64,000 nt of DNA from Endocalyx cinctus. Taxonomy: Eukaryota > Ascomycota > Sordariomycetes > Amphisphaeriales > Apiosporaceae. Within the stretch, counting starts at the first letter, position 1. Each line of letters begins with the position of its first letter. Made by a program: the position numbers and the translations under genes. Below, in pieces: positions 1 through 11,786 of the stretch. Below the pieces are notes generated by a model that did no database searches, was not told the origin of the DNA, and saw only the letters and a list, made by a program, of their open reading frames with translations. Location: NCBI GenBank assembly GCA_001600455.1, contig BCKC01000001.1:5172441-5236440 (forward strand), written 5' to 3'.

Positions 1-1
1 T

Positions 2-424
2 GGCCCGAATAAAACTACCAAGGAATATATCGAGCTCTTTGACTCGTTCACACCGCAAGCGGCGGCGGCGGAGGCATCGCGTAGCAGTAGCAGCGACGAT
101 AACAAGTCGCTGCTGGATGGGCTGATCGTCCTCTGGGCTACGGAGAAGGTCTACTTTGACGCCTGGACGTATGCGTCGAAGCAGGAAAAGTCCTCGTCCT
201 CGGATGCGGAAGCAGATCTCGACGGTGGAGCTCTGAGAAAAGCGTTCATCCCTAATTGGACTTCAAAGGAGTTCGAGGCTTTTGTGACTGAAATACGAGA
301 CTGCGTGGATGCGTACGCAAAACAAGCGAGAGATGAGACGCAAGAGGTGATTAAAGCCAAGGCTATGTCTTCCTTTAAGGAAGTACTTATTTTGGAACAG
401 GACTTCTGGCCTGTGGTTGCTTAG
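2..424 (+). CDS. TenA/THI-4 family protein, 3' part
   Basis: This is the C-terminal 140 codons of a gene whose start lies before the window. The frame is open from base 2 to the TAG at 422-424. Seen: a helix-rich tail with LIVLWATEKVYFDAWTYA, then IPNWTSKEFEAFV and the ending LILEQDFWPVV. These match the end of the TENA/THI-4 (thiaminase II, haem-oxygenase-like) fold, where a late glutamate (here in LEQDFW) lies in the active site. Family members hydrolyse degraded thiamin pyrimidines or serve as uncharacterised TenA proteins; the N-terminal cysteine that would decide between these is outside the window. A Ser/Ala/Asp-rich insert (TPQAAAAEASRSSSSDD) interrupts the fold, as is common in fungal proteins. 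The family is fairly sure; the exact substrate is unknown. Confidence 0.78.
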   Translation, partial: GPNKTTKEYIELFDSFTPQAAAAEASRSSSSDDNKSLLDGLIVLWATEKVYFDAWTYASKQEKSSSSDAEADLDGGALRKAFIPNWTSKEFEAFVTEIRDCVDAYAKQARDETQEVIKAKAMSSFKEVLILEQDFWPVVA

Positions 425-876
425 AGGTAATCATGGATTTATTACGGTCTTACCTTGTTATATAATTATGGAATCATATTCATCCCGGGTAGTAATTAAA
501 TAGGTATCTATTGCAGGTATGCGTACGATGACTTTGAGATTAAGATAAGATAATGATAGGTGGGGTTACATCTTTTGAAGACAGCTGTAGCCACAGCCTA
601 CGCACCCCACAAAATGATGTTGTCTAGGAGACGCCACAGGGGGTTTATTATGACCAAAACAATTACAGAGTAAAGAACTAAAAGTCAACAAAAGCTGCCC
701 GCCTAAGGACATTAAATAATCCCCTCCAACCCCTAATTATGTATTTACCTTGAAAAACATTCATATTTAATAATTCAGTCAACAACTAACATTACAGGTA
801 ACAACGATCTTTTAATTGTATATACACTTTACGTCGAATTGCCATTGTATAAAATACGATAATAAGAAAAGTAACA
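425..876. other. Spacer between the TenA gene and bub1
   Basis: This stretch holds the TenA 3' UTR and the bub1 promoter. It is AT-rich, with no convincing ORF, RNA gene or repeat. The bub1 start lies in an A-rich context (AAGTAACAATGG). Confidence 0.6.
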
Positions 877-3800
877 ATGGCAGCCGGCGATTTAATTGAC
901 TTCGAGGTCATCGAAGGTCAAAAAGAAAATATCCAATCCTTACCCGGCGGAAGATCCGCGAAGAAACTTGCCGAGGCCTTCTCTGCATCGTCACCTTTAC
1001 AGAAATTGGCAACGCCAACACCACAAGACACCAGAGATATCAACGACTGCATTAGAGCCGAATACGAAGAGGAGATCGCCAATATCTCCGAGTCAGACGA
1101 CCCGTTAGACGTTTTCGACCGATATGTACGATGGACGTTCGATGCTTACCCGTCTGCACAAGCGACGCCTCAATCCCAACTCCACACCTTACTAGAGCGT
1201 GCGACCAAAACGTTTATCGGCTCGGCCCAGTATAAGAACGACCCCAGATACATGAAGCTGTGGCTTCACTACATCCACCTATTTTCCGACTCCCCTCGCG
1301 AGACCTACGTCTTCCTCTCGCGCCAGGGCATCGGCGAGGGTCTCGCCCTATTCTACGAAGAGTACGCGGCCTGGCTCGAGGGCGCCCGCCGCTGGAACCA
1401 GGCCGAGGAGGTCTACAAGATGGGCATCGAGCGCGACGCCCGGCCCGTGCAGCGGCTGGTGCGCAAGTTCGGCGAGTTCGAGCAGAGGCGCGCGCAGCAG
1501 CCCGACGCCGCCGACGAGCCCACTTCCCCGGCCCTGCCGAGCGTGAGGCCTGCTCTGGCCATGAAAATCGACCCGTTCGGCGCCGCGGCGAGGGCGGCGG
1601 CGGCGGATCCTCAGGCCCCGAGACCGAACGCCGGCGTCGGAGGCTCGTCGTCGCGACCCGCTAAGTCGAAGCTCGCCATCTTCTCGGATACCGATTCCGC
1701 GGCCACGGCGCCGGCTTTGTCGTCCAGAGGCGAGGGAGCTAAAGGTTGGGATACGATCGGATCGCTGGCCGATCGCAAGAAGGAGAACGTGATGGAGGCG
1801 AAGCCGTGGGCGGGCGAGACGCTGAAGACGGATGTGAAGAAGAGCAACGGTCCCAAGATGGCTGTTTTCAGAGATCCGGTAAGTTTTTGCTACCCTTATT
1901 AAAAAAAAAAAAAACGGCCAACCCTCTCTTACCCTGGCATTGGCCAACATTGTTGATCAAAATAGGACTAATTTATCTAATGTATCGCGGGGTTCTCACC
2001 CGCTCGAATCGTGTATCTTTCTCTTTTATTCTAGTCGTTAGCCAGAATTGCAGAGTCTCATATCGTCATAGCCCCGTCTAAGCACCAGGTGATTGTAAAC
2101 CCCCACAACGGTAAGAGGGAGCGTATCTTCGTCAGCCTCGAGGCTGTGTACCCCACGCCCGAAGAGCCCGGTACCGAACTCAGCTTCGAGGAGCTGTGGG
2201 CCGCGAACCGAGGCTGGCTTGACGCATGTTGGGATGACGAAAGTATCGTAGAGGAGACTCGTGAGTCTTACCATCATCATCATCACGGTGATGAGAACAG
2301 CATTGAGCACCTCAGCGAAAGGGTCACCTCCCAGCTAGTAATGCTCGATGAGAATGGTGCTATAAAAGATTCAGCCAAGCCAGCGAAAGGCCGGAAGAAG
2401 AAAGTGATGGAAGTCAACGAGACCCAAATAAGTGAGTTTTATTTTATTTTATGTGGTTATTGCTTCATCTCGATGCGGTTGCCCTTTTAGGTATTCCGCA
2501 TCCCGGCAGCAGCCCGAAAATTCACAAAATATGCAGTCACGGGTGGTGATTTCCTTGCTTATTTGCACACGCCTGCATGCAAGCATCGTTAAAAACACAA
2601 TCCGAAATTTTCACATTCATACTTCTTCTTCTATTCTCTAACAAGATAAACAGTTAAAGCAAAATTAGATTCCCCTTCGGGTCCAAAAAAGAAGAAGAAA
2701 CACCGAATGTCAACGGAGCCCACCATGACCATGCACACAAAAGCAGCCACGGATGAGATCTACGACATTTTCAATGCCCCTCTCAAATCTGCAGAAGAGA
2801 GCATTATGGAGGGGGATGAAGAAGATGCGGACTCTGACGAAGATGAGTATATGACCGACGCTGATTATACCAGCGGTGGGGAGAGCACCTGCACCACACG
2901 TCAGATCGCCATGAGCGAAGCTGGTGACGGAGAGGGTGAAGATCAAGATGAAGAGACTAAGACCGTCGCTAGTGAATGGTCTGACTACACGGCTGGCAAG
3001 CACATTCCTAGGATGAATGGTGATGCGGTCGGCACCGATATCGAGGAAGGAGAAGATGATGATATGTCGGAAGTTCCAGATGACGAGTATCCGGAGCGTT
3101 CCGGACCTCTGCCTGATCCTGCCGATGAAGAAGACGACGAGGAACTTGAGGATTCGCCACCTAGGACGCGGTTTATCCCCATGCCGCCAGAAGACTACGA
3201 GCCTCCTACTCGACCGTATAGGGATCCGGCCGAGGTGGCTAACAACCGCCTGCCGTTCATGACACCTATCACGGAGCGCACCGAGACCTCGCTCGGAGTC
3301 ATCACCGGCGCCAAACAGAGCAGCTACTACAGCGCGAAGACTCCTAGCAGGCTGGATTCCCTGGACACGCCGACGGAAGAAGATGAGGACGACGAGGATG
3401 TGGAAGACTACGAAGATTTCGAACCCATGAGCAGTCCCCTGCGTGAGGTCGTCAGCGAGCGCGAGCCGCGCCATATCTCGCCCGTCAAGATAGCGCAACC
3501 GGCTCTTGTTCCAAAGTCCAACGCCCTGAAACCGAAGCAGATCTTCCCTCCCAAGGGCCCTATCATCAAGGAAACGCAGTGCAACCCGGTAGACGAGACG
3601 GTCCGTCAGGAGATCCTCGCCAAGATGTACCCGCCCTTAACCTCGTACGCGGGCTTCTACGACCACCGCGATGAGCGCTCCGAGCGGGGATCCGAGATCC
3701 GCAAGTTCGCTAAGATAGTCAAGGCGGGTAGACGACGCAGCAACGAGAAGACGACACCGCTCCCGAGCCCCGTGGTGCTTTCGTTCCCCGAGATCGCGTC

Positions 3801-4917
3801 ATCTCGTACGTACGCGGTCAAAAAGGAGCTGGGCGCAGGAGCCTTCGCGCCTGTGTACTTAGTGGAGAACTCCAACCCAAATGATGAGATAGAGGATAGC
3901 AGTGGCGACGAGAATGCAGTGTCGACTAGCGTGATGGGAAAAGGTGCCTTCGCGTCCTCCGTTATGAAACGCTCCGGACTCGAGGCGCTGAAGATGGAGC
4001 ACCCGCCTACAGCGTGGGAATTCCATATGATGCGCACGGCGGCGACGCGGTTGGGACCGCAGCACCGCGCCACGTCGTCCATCTCGGCGGCGCACGAGCT
4101 GCACCTGTACGCCGACGAGGGTTTCCTGTTCTTGCCTTTCCACCCGCACGGCACCCTGTTAGACGTGGTGAACTACTTCCGCGGCGAGCAGCAGGCTTGC
4201 ATGGACGAGATGCTCAGCATGTTCTTCTCCATCGAGCTTCTGCGAACGGTCGAAGCGCTACACTCGCGACAAGTCATGCACGGCGATCTCAAACCGGACA
4301 ACTGCCTGCTGAGACTGGATCATCTGAGAAAAGAATCATCATCATCGTCGCCGTCGTCGGAATCGCTGACGTCCTCCTACCGCGCCGACGGCTCCGGAGG
4401 CTGGTCCGAGCGAGGTATAGTCCTGATCGACTTCGGACGCGCTATCGACATGCGCAACTTCGTCCCGGGGGCGCAGTTCGTGGCCGATTGGAAGACGACG
4501 AGCCAGGACTGCGCCGAGATGCGCGAGGGCAGACCCTGGACCTGGCAGATCGACTACCACGGCCTCGCCGGCACGATACACTGCCTCCTGTTCGGGAAAT
4601 ACATCGACACGATCCGGTGCAACAACGCCGAGTCGGGCGGCGGCCTGGGCTTAAGCTCGAGTCGAAAATACAAGATTCGCGAGTCCCTAAAGCGATACTG
4701 GCAGACGGACCTCTGGCAGGAATGCTTCGATGTTCTCCTTAACCCGACCTCCCACGTGGAAGCGGAGGACGGGAGCGCGATGCCCGTCACGCGCTCTTTG
4801 AGACGGGTGAGGGAGAAGATGGAGGGTTGGCTCGAGGCGAATTCGGAGAAGGGGGTCGGCTTGAAGGGCTTGCTTTCTAGAGTCGAGGCTATGGCTTTGG
4901 CTAAGGCGAAGAAGTGA
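877..4917 (+). CDS. bub1: Spindle assembly checkpoint kinase Bub1 (MadBub type)
   Basis: Exons 877-1878, 2035-2431 and 2654-4917 join in frame to 1220 aa. Seen in order: a KEN box at residues 16-18; the Mad3/BUB1 TPR region (about 45-200, with DPRYMKLWLHYIHL); a second KEN box at 302-304; a GLEBS-like Bub3-binding segment (about 365-396, LSFEELWAANRGWL) in exon 2; a long acidic linker; and a kinase domain from about 853 with GAGAFAPVYLVE, Lys913 in ALKME, HGDLKPDN (His1009) and DFGRA (Asp1059). In the family, Bub1 sits at kinetochores, phosphorylates histone H2A and recruits shugoshin and Mad1. Having both KEN boxes and a kinase marks an unduplicated MadBub gene. Intron 2 (222 nt) is long and has a competing acceptor at 2489-2490. 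Exon 2 encodes a short His run. The gene converges on apn1. Confidence 0.95.
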
Positions 4918-5711
4918 GGAGAGAAGAAACAGAATTGAAGAAGTATTCTTCTTCTATTTCCTTTTCTTCTAATTTCTCGTCTAGATAAAGGATATGGGAT
5001 GCGACGCCGTATGAGGATGATGAGAGGAAATTTCAAAAGGTTATTTTTACGGGATGATGAATGATTGATGAAGACGCGTATAAACTTTTTTTTTTCTTTC
5101 CCCTATTCTTATTTCTTTTAAATGTTTAATACCCGCTATCATACCACGCGCGTCCAGAAACGAGTTTTCTTTTCAACTATCCTACCTTTAGAGGCGTTTG
5201 AGGAGTTTGGTTCAGTTAGCAAAGAAATGCCTGGATTATTCAGGAATGATGGATGGATAGATAGATACCTAACTACCTTTTACCAAAAGATATTCTTTTC
5301 TCGCTACGTAGAGAAAAAGAAAAGAAAATGAATTATTCCTTACTTGAGTTACACAAACGCGTGATAATGATCGATGACTTCAAATTTGGCTTTTGCATTT
5401 TGATCGCTTATTATTATTACACATTGTGCATATAGGTAAGCAAAGATTATTTATAAGTTGAACACACTAATCGACCTGTTCATTTGCTTCAATGCAATAG
5501 ATACAAAGCTCCTTTTCTCCTTTGCCCCAGAAACGCCTATGCTGAACCTGATTCGACAAATATCATGTCCCTTTCAAGGGGCATTAGTATTATAATATAC
5601 AAGTAGTTTGGTTGCTTTCAAACAAACCACGCAACATGCTAGCCTTTTCTTTTTCACTTCCTAGCAGGAAAATACTGGCATGCAATCCTATTCCTAGTAG
5701 TCCACTTGACT
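4918..5711. other. Convergent spacer between bub1 and apn1
   Basis: This holds the two 3' UTRs. It contains T-rich and A-rich tracts and no supported gene; a 69-codon open frame at 5122-5331 has no coding character. Confidence 0.6.
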
Positions 5712-7218
5712 TCAATCTTCTTCCTCATCTGAACTTTCCTCGGCCTTCTTCTTTCCCTTCTTCTTCGGAGCGGCTTTCTTCTTATCTTTGACGCTCTTCC
5801 GATCGACCTGATCCTGAATCTTGGAGCGTTCACCGGCGCCTTGCTTCTGCAACTTTTCGCTCAGGGCCTCAAACTCCTCGCTCTCCGGGTCCATGCCGAC
5901 GAGGCTCTCGAGCAGCTTGATCTCGTCCGCCCAGATCTTCTTATCCTCGACCGACTTGCCGTCGGCGCCTTTGCGGTCGATGGGCGTCTCCAGGACCATG
6001 GGAAGGCCCTCGAAGCCGGGGTAATTCACGACGTTGTGGAAAGCGCGGAGGCCGAGAAACCCCGTCCCGATGTTGGCGTGCAGGTCCCGGTGCGACCCGA
6101 AGGGGGCCTTGCTGTCGTTCAGGTGCAGGGCCTTGAGGTAACCGGGCCCCACGACGTCGTCGAACTCGGACATGGTCTCGGCGAACTTGTCGGCGGTCCG
6201 GAGGTCGTACCCGGCGGCGAAGGCGTGGCACGTGTCGATGCAGACGCCGACGCGGGACTTGTCGTCCACGAGGGCGATGATGTCCCTGAGGTCCTCGAAC
6301 TTCGACCCCACCACGTTTCCCTGCCCGGCCATGTTCTCGAGCACGGTGACGACGGTGCTGGTCGCCTTGTGCGACTTGTTTAGCTGCGCCGCGATGCGGC
6401 CGATCGCTTTGTCCCTCGCGTCGCCGTTCGTGTTGCCCGGGTGGAAGTTGTACAGCTTGATCCCTAGGGACTCGCACCGCTTCAGGTCGTCGACGAAGGC
6501 GTCGTACGCCTGGTCCGCTTTCGTCTTGTCGGCTTGCGCTAGGTTCACGAGGTACGATCCGTGCGGTAGGCAGTGCTTGTGGACCTCGAACTTATGGCAT
6601 TGCGACAGGGACTTGAACCCGTCCCGGGCCTCGGGCGCGATAGGCGGGTTCGTCCATTTCCGCTGGGATTTGAGGAAGAGGGCGAAGGCATTGGCGCCGA
6701 TGTGGACGGCGTTTGTAACCGAATTTTGTACTCCTGTAATTGGGGATCAGTGTCGGAGAAAAGAAGGGGGGGGGGGGGGGGGGGGGANAAGAATAGTATG
6801 GTTTGCGACAAAGGGGAAAAAACCAAAATTAAAGCTTACCTCCTGCACTGCTCACATGCGCGCCGATATACATGGCCTTCTTTAGAGAAGCAATGGCGGT
6901 TCTCTCGGCGAGTGGTGTCATACTCTCGTCACCTTTACCACTTTTGCCACTAGCGGTCGTCTTTCGTTTCTTGGCAGCAGTAGTAGTAGTCTTTTTGACT
7001 TGTTCGACGACAGCTGCCTCTTCCTCCTCTACCTCCTCGTCCGTATCCTCGGACTTTACAGCTTTTCGTTTTCTAGAAGATACGGATTCTTCCTTTTCGG
7101 CCTTTTTCGTAGCAGCGCCGTTTGACTTCTCCGAGACTTTACCAACTCTAGTCGTCGCGACACTTTCGGGGGTTGGCGCAACTTTCTTAGCGTTGCGCGC
7201 TGACTGGCGTGGAGGCAT
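5712..7218 (-). CDS. apn1: AP endonuclease, endonuclease IV family (Apn1)
   Basis: Exons 7218-6840 and 6733-5712 (minus) join to 466 aa across an intron at 6734-6839. Apn1 cuts the DNA backbone 5' of abasic sites in base excision repair. Residues 1-115 form a basic, acidic-patched disordered leader. The TIM-barrel domain then starts at MYIGAHVSSAGG. Metal-site candidates follow endonuclease IV order: His224 (NFHPGN), Glu259 (LENMAG), Asp293 and His296 (DTCHAF), His330 (LHLND), Asp343 and His345 (RDLH) and Glu375 (LETP). The C-terminal tail is Lys-rich then acidic, like the nuclear-localising tail of yeast Apn1. The intron carries a poly-C/G run with an unresolved base. The ATG at 7218 is the first in frame. 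A CACGTG E-box lies upstream near 7447. Confidence 0.95.
6766..6788. repeat. Poly-G run with ambiguous base in the apn1 intron
   Basis: More than 20 G on the plus strand are followed by a and n. The unresolved base shows that the run length is uncertain. It lies wholly inside the intron, so the apn1 protein is unaffected. Confidence 0.9.
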
Positions 7219-7553
7219 TGTGGAATGAAAGGAATAATCCCTTTTCGTCTTCTTCTACTGCGAATTGAGGTCAGATTATCGCGGAAAGAATTGAAGATGG
7301 GAATAATGGAATAGATTGGTACAGAATCGTTGGTATTGAGGACAGTTCAAGAATTGGGAAATACTTAGTACGTTAGACAAATTTATCTAATTTGATAAAT
7401 TTCAAACGCGTCTAAGCGCGTAGTTCCAAGTTGCAGCACCCGTGATCACGTGATACTAATCAAAGCTTAGTTGGATACTTGCATTATCTTGGTAGACGGA
7501 TAACCCCGATACTTTTACCAATTTCTTCAACGAAGCTTTCCAATATACATATG

Positions 7554-7563
7554 TACCTAGGTA
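7554..7563. repeat. TACCTAGGTA palindrome, copy 1
   Basis: Perfect 10-bp palindrome in the apn1 upstream spacer, one of four identical copies in the window, all intergenic. Confidence 0.8.
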
Positions 7564-8859
7564 GTGAGCGCCGTCAGTTAAAAAAAAAACTGAAAATATT
7601 ACAAGCCTGCAGGATACAGGCAAGAATAATATTGCACAATGCTTAGCCCGGGGAAATTCCGACTGCGTATATCATAGAGGAAGTATCGGCCTATATCTCC
7701 CCATGGGTACATTGAATATTTCAGGGATAGTTACTTTTTTTTTAGAATAGTATTGTATTTAGAGGGTGTTGTGACGAGAAGGGGTACCGTGATCCATGGA
7801 TATGGTTGGTGATTGATTGGCTTTAAGGTATCTATTAGCATTACGTGAGATATCTGGTTTATATACTACCACCTCTGGCTATAAGAAAGATGCAGATAAA
7901 TAATTTCATAGTGTTCTCGTCTCATCGCCTTTCTCCCCTTTTGTACCGAGTCGAGCAGCTGTGCTCTTTCCTGATGTCGAGATATACCCCAGTAGGAACA
8001 CCACGATAGTACTAAGTGAATGGGAATTCTGAGACCACCTCCGCATCGCCAAGTTCCTGATATCTTCGCTTCATCTCTCTGCCACGAGCCTGGTGCTTTC
8101 ACCTTCGTCGCCTTTACTATTATATCCACGGCCTGGGGATTCTATCAGTTATGCCTCCCATCCTCATCACCACTAACATCACCATCTCGACTTCACAACG
8201 AGAAGTTCGGGTCGCATATGGAGATGGCCCCTAGGATAGTGTATATGTGGCATAGGCCACACTCAACAATCTGCGCAAGCCATTGCTCCATATCATTCTT
8301 CTTAACTTACAAATTACCACTGTTTTGTTCAAGCTTAGTATGCCGGTTCTTACCACGATGTAGAGTTTTGTAGCGACGATTGCTACTGTGATGACAGCTA
8401 GCAGCACAATGTCTCTAACGTCTGACGCTCGAGGGTTGTATCCCGCGGGGTTATATTCGCATTATACGGCCACAGGGTCCGGTGACATTCTCAACGTCTT
8501 CGTCCCTTTCCATGAGTCTGACACGGTTCAGGCTTTTAAAGAGTAGCAACTTTACACACACCGTCCATTATCAGAAAAAAGCCAATCGTAATGACCTCGT
8601 AGAGCGTGACATCTGCGCCGGCAGTGCCTACCATCACGGATAGTATTCGCCGAAGCTGCCAAGACGATCACAATTGGTGGTTGTAACGCCGCTCCGGGTG
8701 CCGTGGACGACTGCGTGACATAGGGAGTACGTATCGTAGACAATTTCCCTTCTCCTCCCGCAAATACTAGCACTTACATACCTTGGCTCCTTTGATAATA
8801 TCATACCATCTAGTGCCCCGATAACCCAAAGCGGTTTTATAGGAGAGAATGCACTGACC

Positions 8860-9225
8860 AGCTCCCCTCGCAGGACTTCGCCGCCGTAGGGTCCGTGATA
8901 AACCTCAACAGCAGCGTCCCCAACTACTTCATCAACACCAAGCTCGAGGTCACGTACGGCAACTCCGGCGCCCGCAAACGACGTCTGCGGCGAGAGCATC
9001 CCGACCACCTTCTCAGCTCGAACGCGGACGAGCGCGGTGTACGAGTTCTGCATCTTCTATCCGGAAAGAGCTGGCCGAGCAGGCGACGGTCAACTTTGAC
9101 GTCCTGGACACGCACGACGGCTTGGGCAAGCAGCAGGGGCGGGTTCGAGCTGTTCATCCCCGACCAAGCCACTACCTGGGGCGACATCGGCAAGCAACAA
9201 CTACGGAGTCGACTGGAAAAGGAGG
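8860..9225 (+). pseudogene. Frameshifted gene relic of unknown family
   Basis: Seen: a run of codons from about 8872 with strongly C/G third positions, unlike the spacer around it, reading SVINLNSSVPNYFINTK and on to TYGNSG. The frame then breaks. The same codon bias continues in a second frame (VYEFCIFYPE), then a third (VNFDVLDTHDGLGK), then a fourth piece (ELFIPDQATTWGDIG). No frame holds an ATG-to-stop gene. Weaker coding-like pieces at 8390-8740 (for example DILNVFVPFHESDTV) may belong to it. I do not recognise the family, and the same block also reads as a minus-strand open frame, probably a shadow. Inferred: a decayed coding sequence disabled by several indels. Confidence 0.4.
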
Positions 9226-11786
9226 CCTCAAAGGGGTTTGGGAGACACGTTGAGCAACTGACTCATGATTCAAGTCGAGTTTGGGTTGCCCTTGTCGAGA
9301 ACTAGTCAGGTGCCTCTCAGCCTTGGCAAATCCTGTTGAGGAGGGCCGGTCACCGACCTCGCAGCCTCGACAAATTCTTGTTAAGACATTCTTCAGAATG
9401 GTGTTTTCATATTGCCAGGAATAGCCTGGACGAAGAATCAACTATTCAGTTAGAATCGAGGATGAAAACTCACCGACTTATATCCTGATACTTTCAAGGT
9501 TCTACCTACCAAGACGTCAGAGCTAGTGATGGCCAAGTGACTAAAAGATCACATGACCATTTGTCGGTAAAAAGCTTTTCCATATCCATCCAGGGGTATC
9601 ATTATGGATTTAACCCTATTGCTGGGGGGGTAACACGCGCATATGGCGTATAAAATAAAAAAGATGACGATAACGGAAACACAAAGTGAAGTTTCGGTGG
9701 CACTGGTGATATCGGAGACTGTGCGCAAGTTGTTTTGGCTAGTAACGGTGGACGGTAGGTACGTACCTGCCAAGATGGGGTCTTTTACCTGAAAAATCGT
9801 ATAACAAAATGGACCCGTCTCGCTGTGACGCTACACAGTAGGTAACGAAAACGTTTGGACAAAACAAAAAAGATCTCTCCATAATTGCCAATTCCATTAT
9901 TCACATTAACCTAAGTGGAGAGAGAGGATAAAGATGAAGATCGATGTGGATGCTTCTTGTAACACGTAACGTATGTCCATGGATGCTTTCTATTCTGATA
10001 ACTTGGAGTAATGTAATAGTAATAATATAGTGGTGATAATTCAATGTTTTGTGTTTTTATTTAGAATTGATCTTCGGAAGGACAGATGATCGTTTCCGAG
10101 CGGTATTTTGATTTCGATGTTTTAAGATAGAAATAATATGAAGTGGTCGTCACCTTAAAAAAAAATCACTGTATTGTTTATGTTGGTCGTTGGTTTGTAT
10201 TCCACTCACGGATCTGCTCACGCGATCACTTCCTTCGTTCGGAAGTCAACGGTTTATTCTCATGCATCTCGGCCACTGTCACTGCATTTCTCCGTAACAT
10301 TTGAGGTCTTGGCTGGCCTGGCTGGCTGAAGAAACGGGGTTTATTCTCCTAAAAAGAAATCTTGGAAGTCTTGGAATTGCTTAGCTGTCCAGGAGCCGCG
10401 ATGGTTGAGGCGTTATTCGAACCCCGCTACTACCCTCTATCTGTGGATCTAATCCCCTAAAAGCGTTGCCAAGTAAATTCTAGAGGGTCTTCTAGAGGGT
10501 CTGTTGCATACTATACTACGCTACACTACAGCATATGTACCTAGGCAGGTATGTACATAGTATATGCAACAACAACCTTGAAAGCAAGTTTATCTTTGGA
10601 CCTATCATCTTCCGTTCTATCTCTATTTTCAACTCACACTGTTTTATTTTATACCTATATACCTATATACCTATATAGTATTATATCCATATAAGTATAA
10701 CCCTAATGTTTTTTACTCATTACCGTATTAACGGTAAATATTCATGTACTCAGTGAGTAAAAAACTCTTCTTTGACTTTCCCCCGACCCCTCACACTAAT
10801 TAATCCTTACCAAACAGTTTAGCCCCATTCTCGTTGTAACTCCCGGAGCTGACCAGGTCTTTTTAGCAAATCACTCCAGTTAATTCAACAACGTGTCAAA
10901 GATCTCTTCTCTTATTGGTCAATTTTCCCTGACTTCGATTTCAACGTTAGTGACTTTTGATTTGCCTTACTCCCCTTGTGTACTCGTATCTTAAGCTTTT
11001 TTATATCGGTTGGACCGTCACCGAGCTCTAGATCTGAGTGTGAAATGATGACTGAGGCTGGAAAATCGTTCTCGGTGACGTTTGTTTTACAGGGAAACGC
11101 ATGGCAATTGCCATCTGTGTCCCCCCACGTTAAATCCCTACTGTACAAATTATACTACAGTACATTGGTAAAGTAGTAAAAAGTTTTATTCATCCTTTCG
11201 GTTCGGTTGTGCTTGTGATTTCTCATAGATCCCCCGACGTTTATTTCCCTCTCGTATATAAAGTGGTGTGGATGCGCTCTTCTAATACGTATTCCTATAT
11301 AAGTATTATAACTACGTATCTATTTGTCTTGGAGAGACAATAATCACATTGTATTGAATCCAAATCCCTCCCCGTTAAGACGCATCAGTCCTTCTCTCTC
11401 CGACTGTGAACTAATCCACTTTCCCAACCTTTCCCGGTTGCTTTCGTAACTGTTTAGCTTGGCCTATATTTGTAAACACATCTAGCCGGGATATAAACTT
11501 GATCATATTTTTAGTATCCGCAAAATTCTAACCTTTTTTTTTTTCTTCTTTCGTCTATATCTATCAAACAACCCCCCATGAGCATCAACATCATCTTCTT
11601 CTTCTCCTTCTCGTAACCATTGCTTCCTCCCTCGGTTCTATACCTTCTTCGGCGCCCTGCTTCACTCTCGCGCCTTCGCACGAACCCTTCTTCTTAGCTC
11701 TATTAGCTTCGACGTCGTTCGCCTACATGTGTATACATTCGTATAGATATTATCAACGAGCATAATAACCGTGGTAGTAACACGTC

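Larger units (their letters stand above)
7219..11786. other. 4.5-kb spacer between apn1 and the MFS transporter
   Basis: The apn1 promoter lies at the left. A gene relic is described separately at 8860-9225. From about 9550 the DNA is AT-rich, with a short tandem repeat TTCTAGAGGGTC (two copies near 10477-10500), a TATACC repeat near 10653-10680, and a CT-rich leader before the transporter ATG. Two 12-codon upstream ORFs (ATG at 11578 and 11727) lie in that leader. No tRNA or rRNA was recognised. Confidence 0.55.

Noticed and set aside
5841..6383. 180-codon plus-strand ORF opposite apn1
   Set aside because: Antisense shadow of the GC-rich apn1 coding strand, whose protein is unmistakable.
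8634..9053. 139-codon minus ORF over the 8.9-kb relic
   Set aside because: The third-position bias fits the plus strand; the minus frame is its shadow and has no recognised motif.
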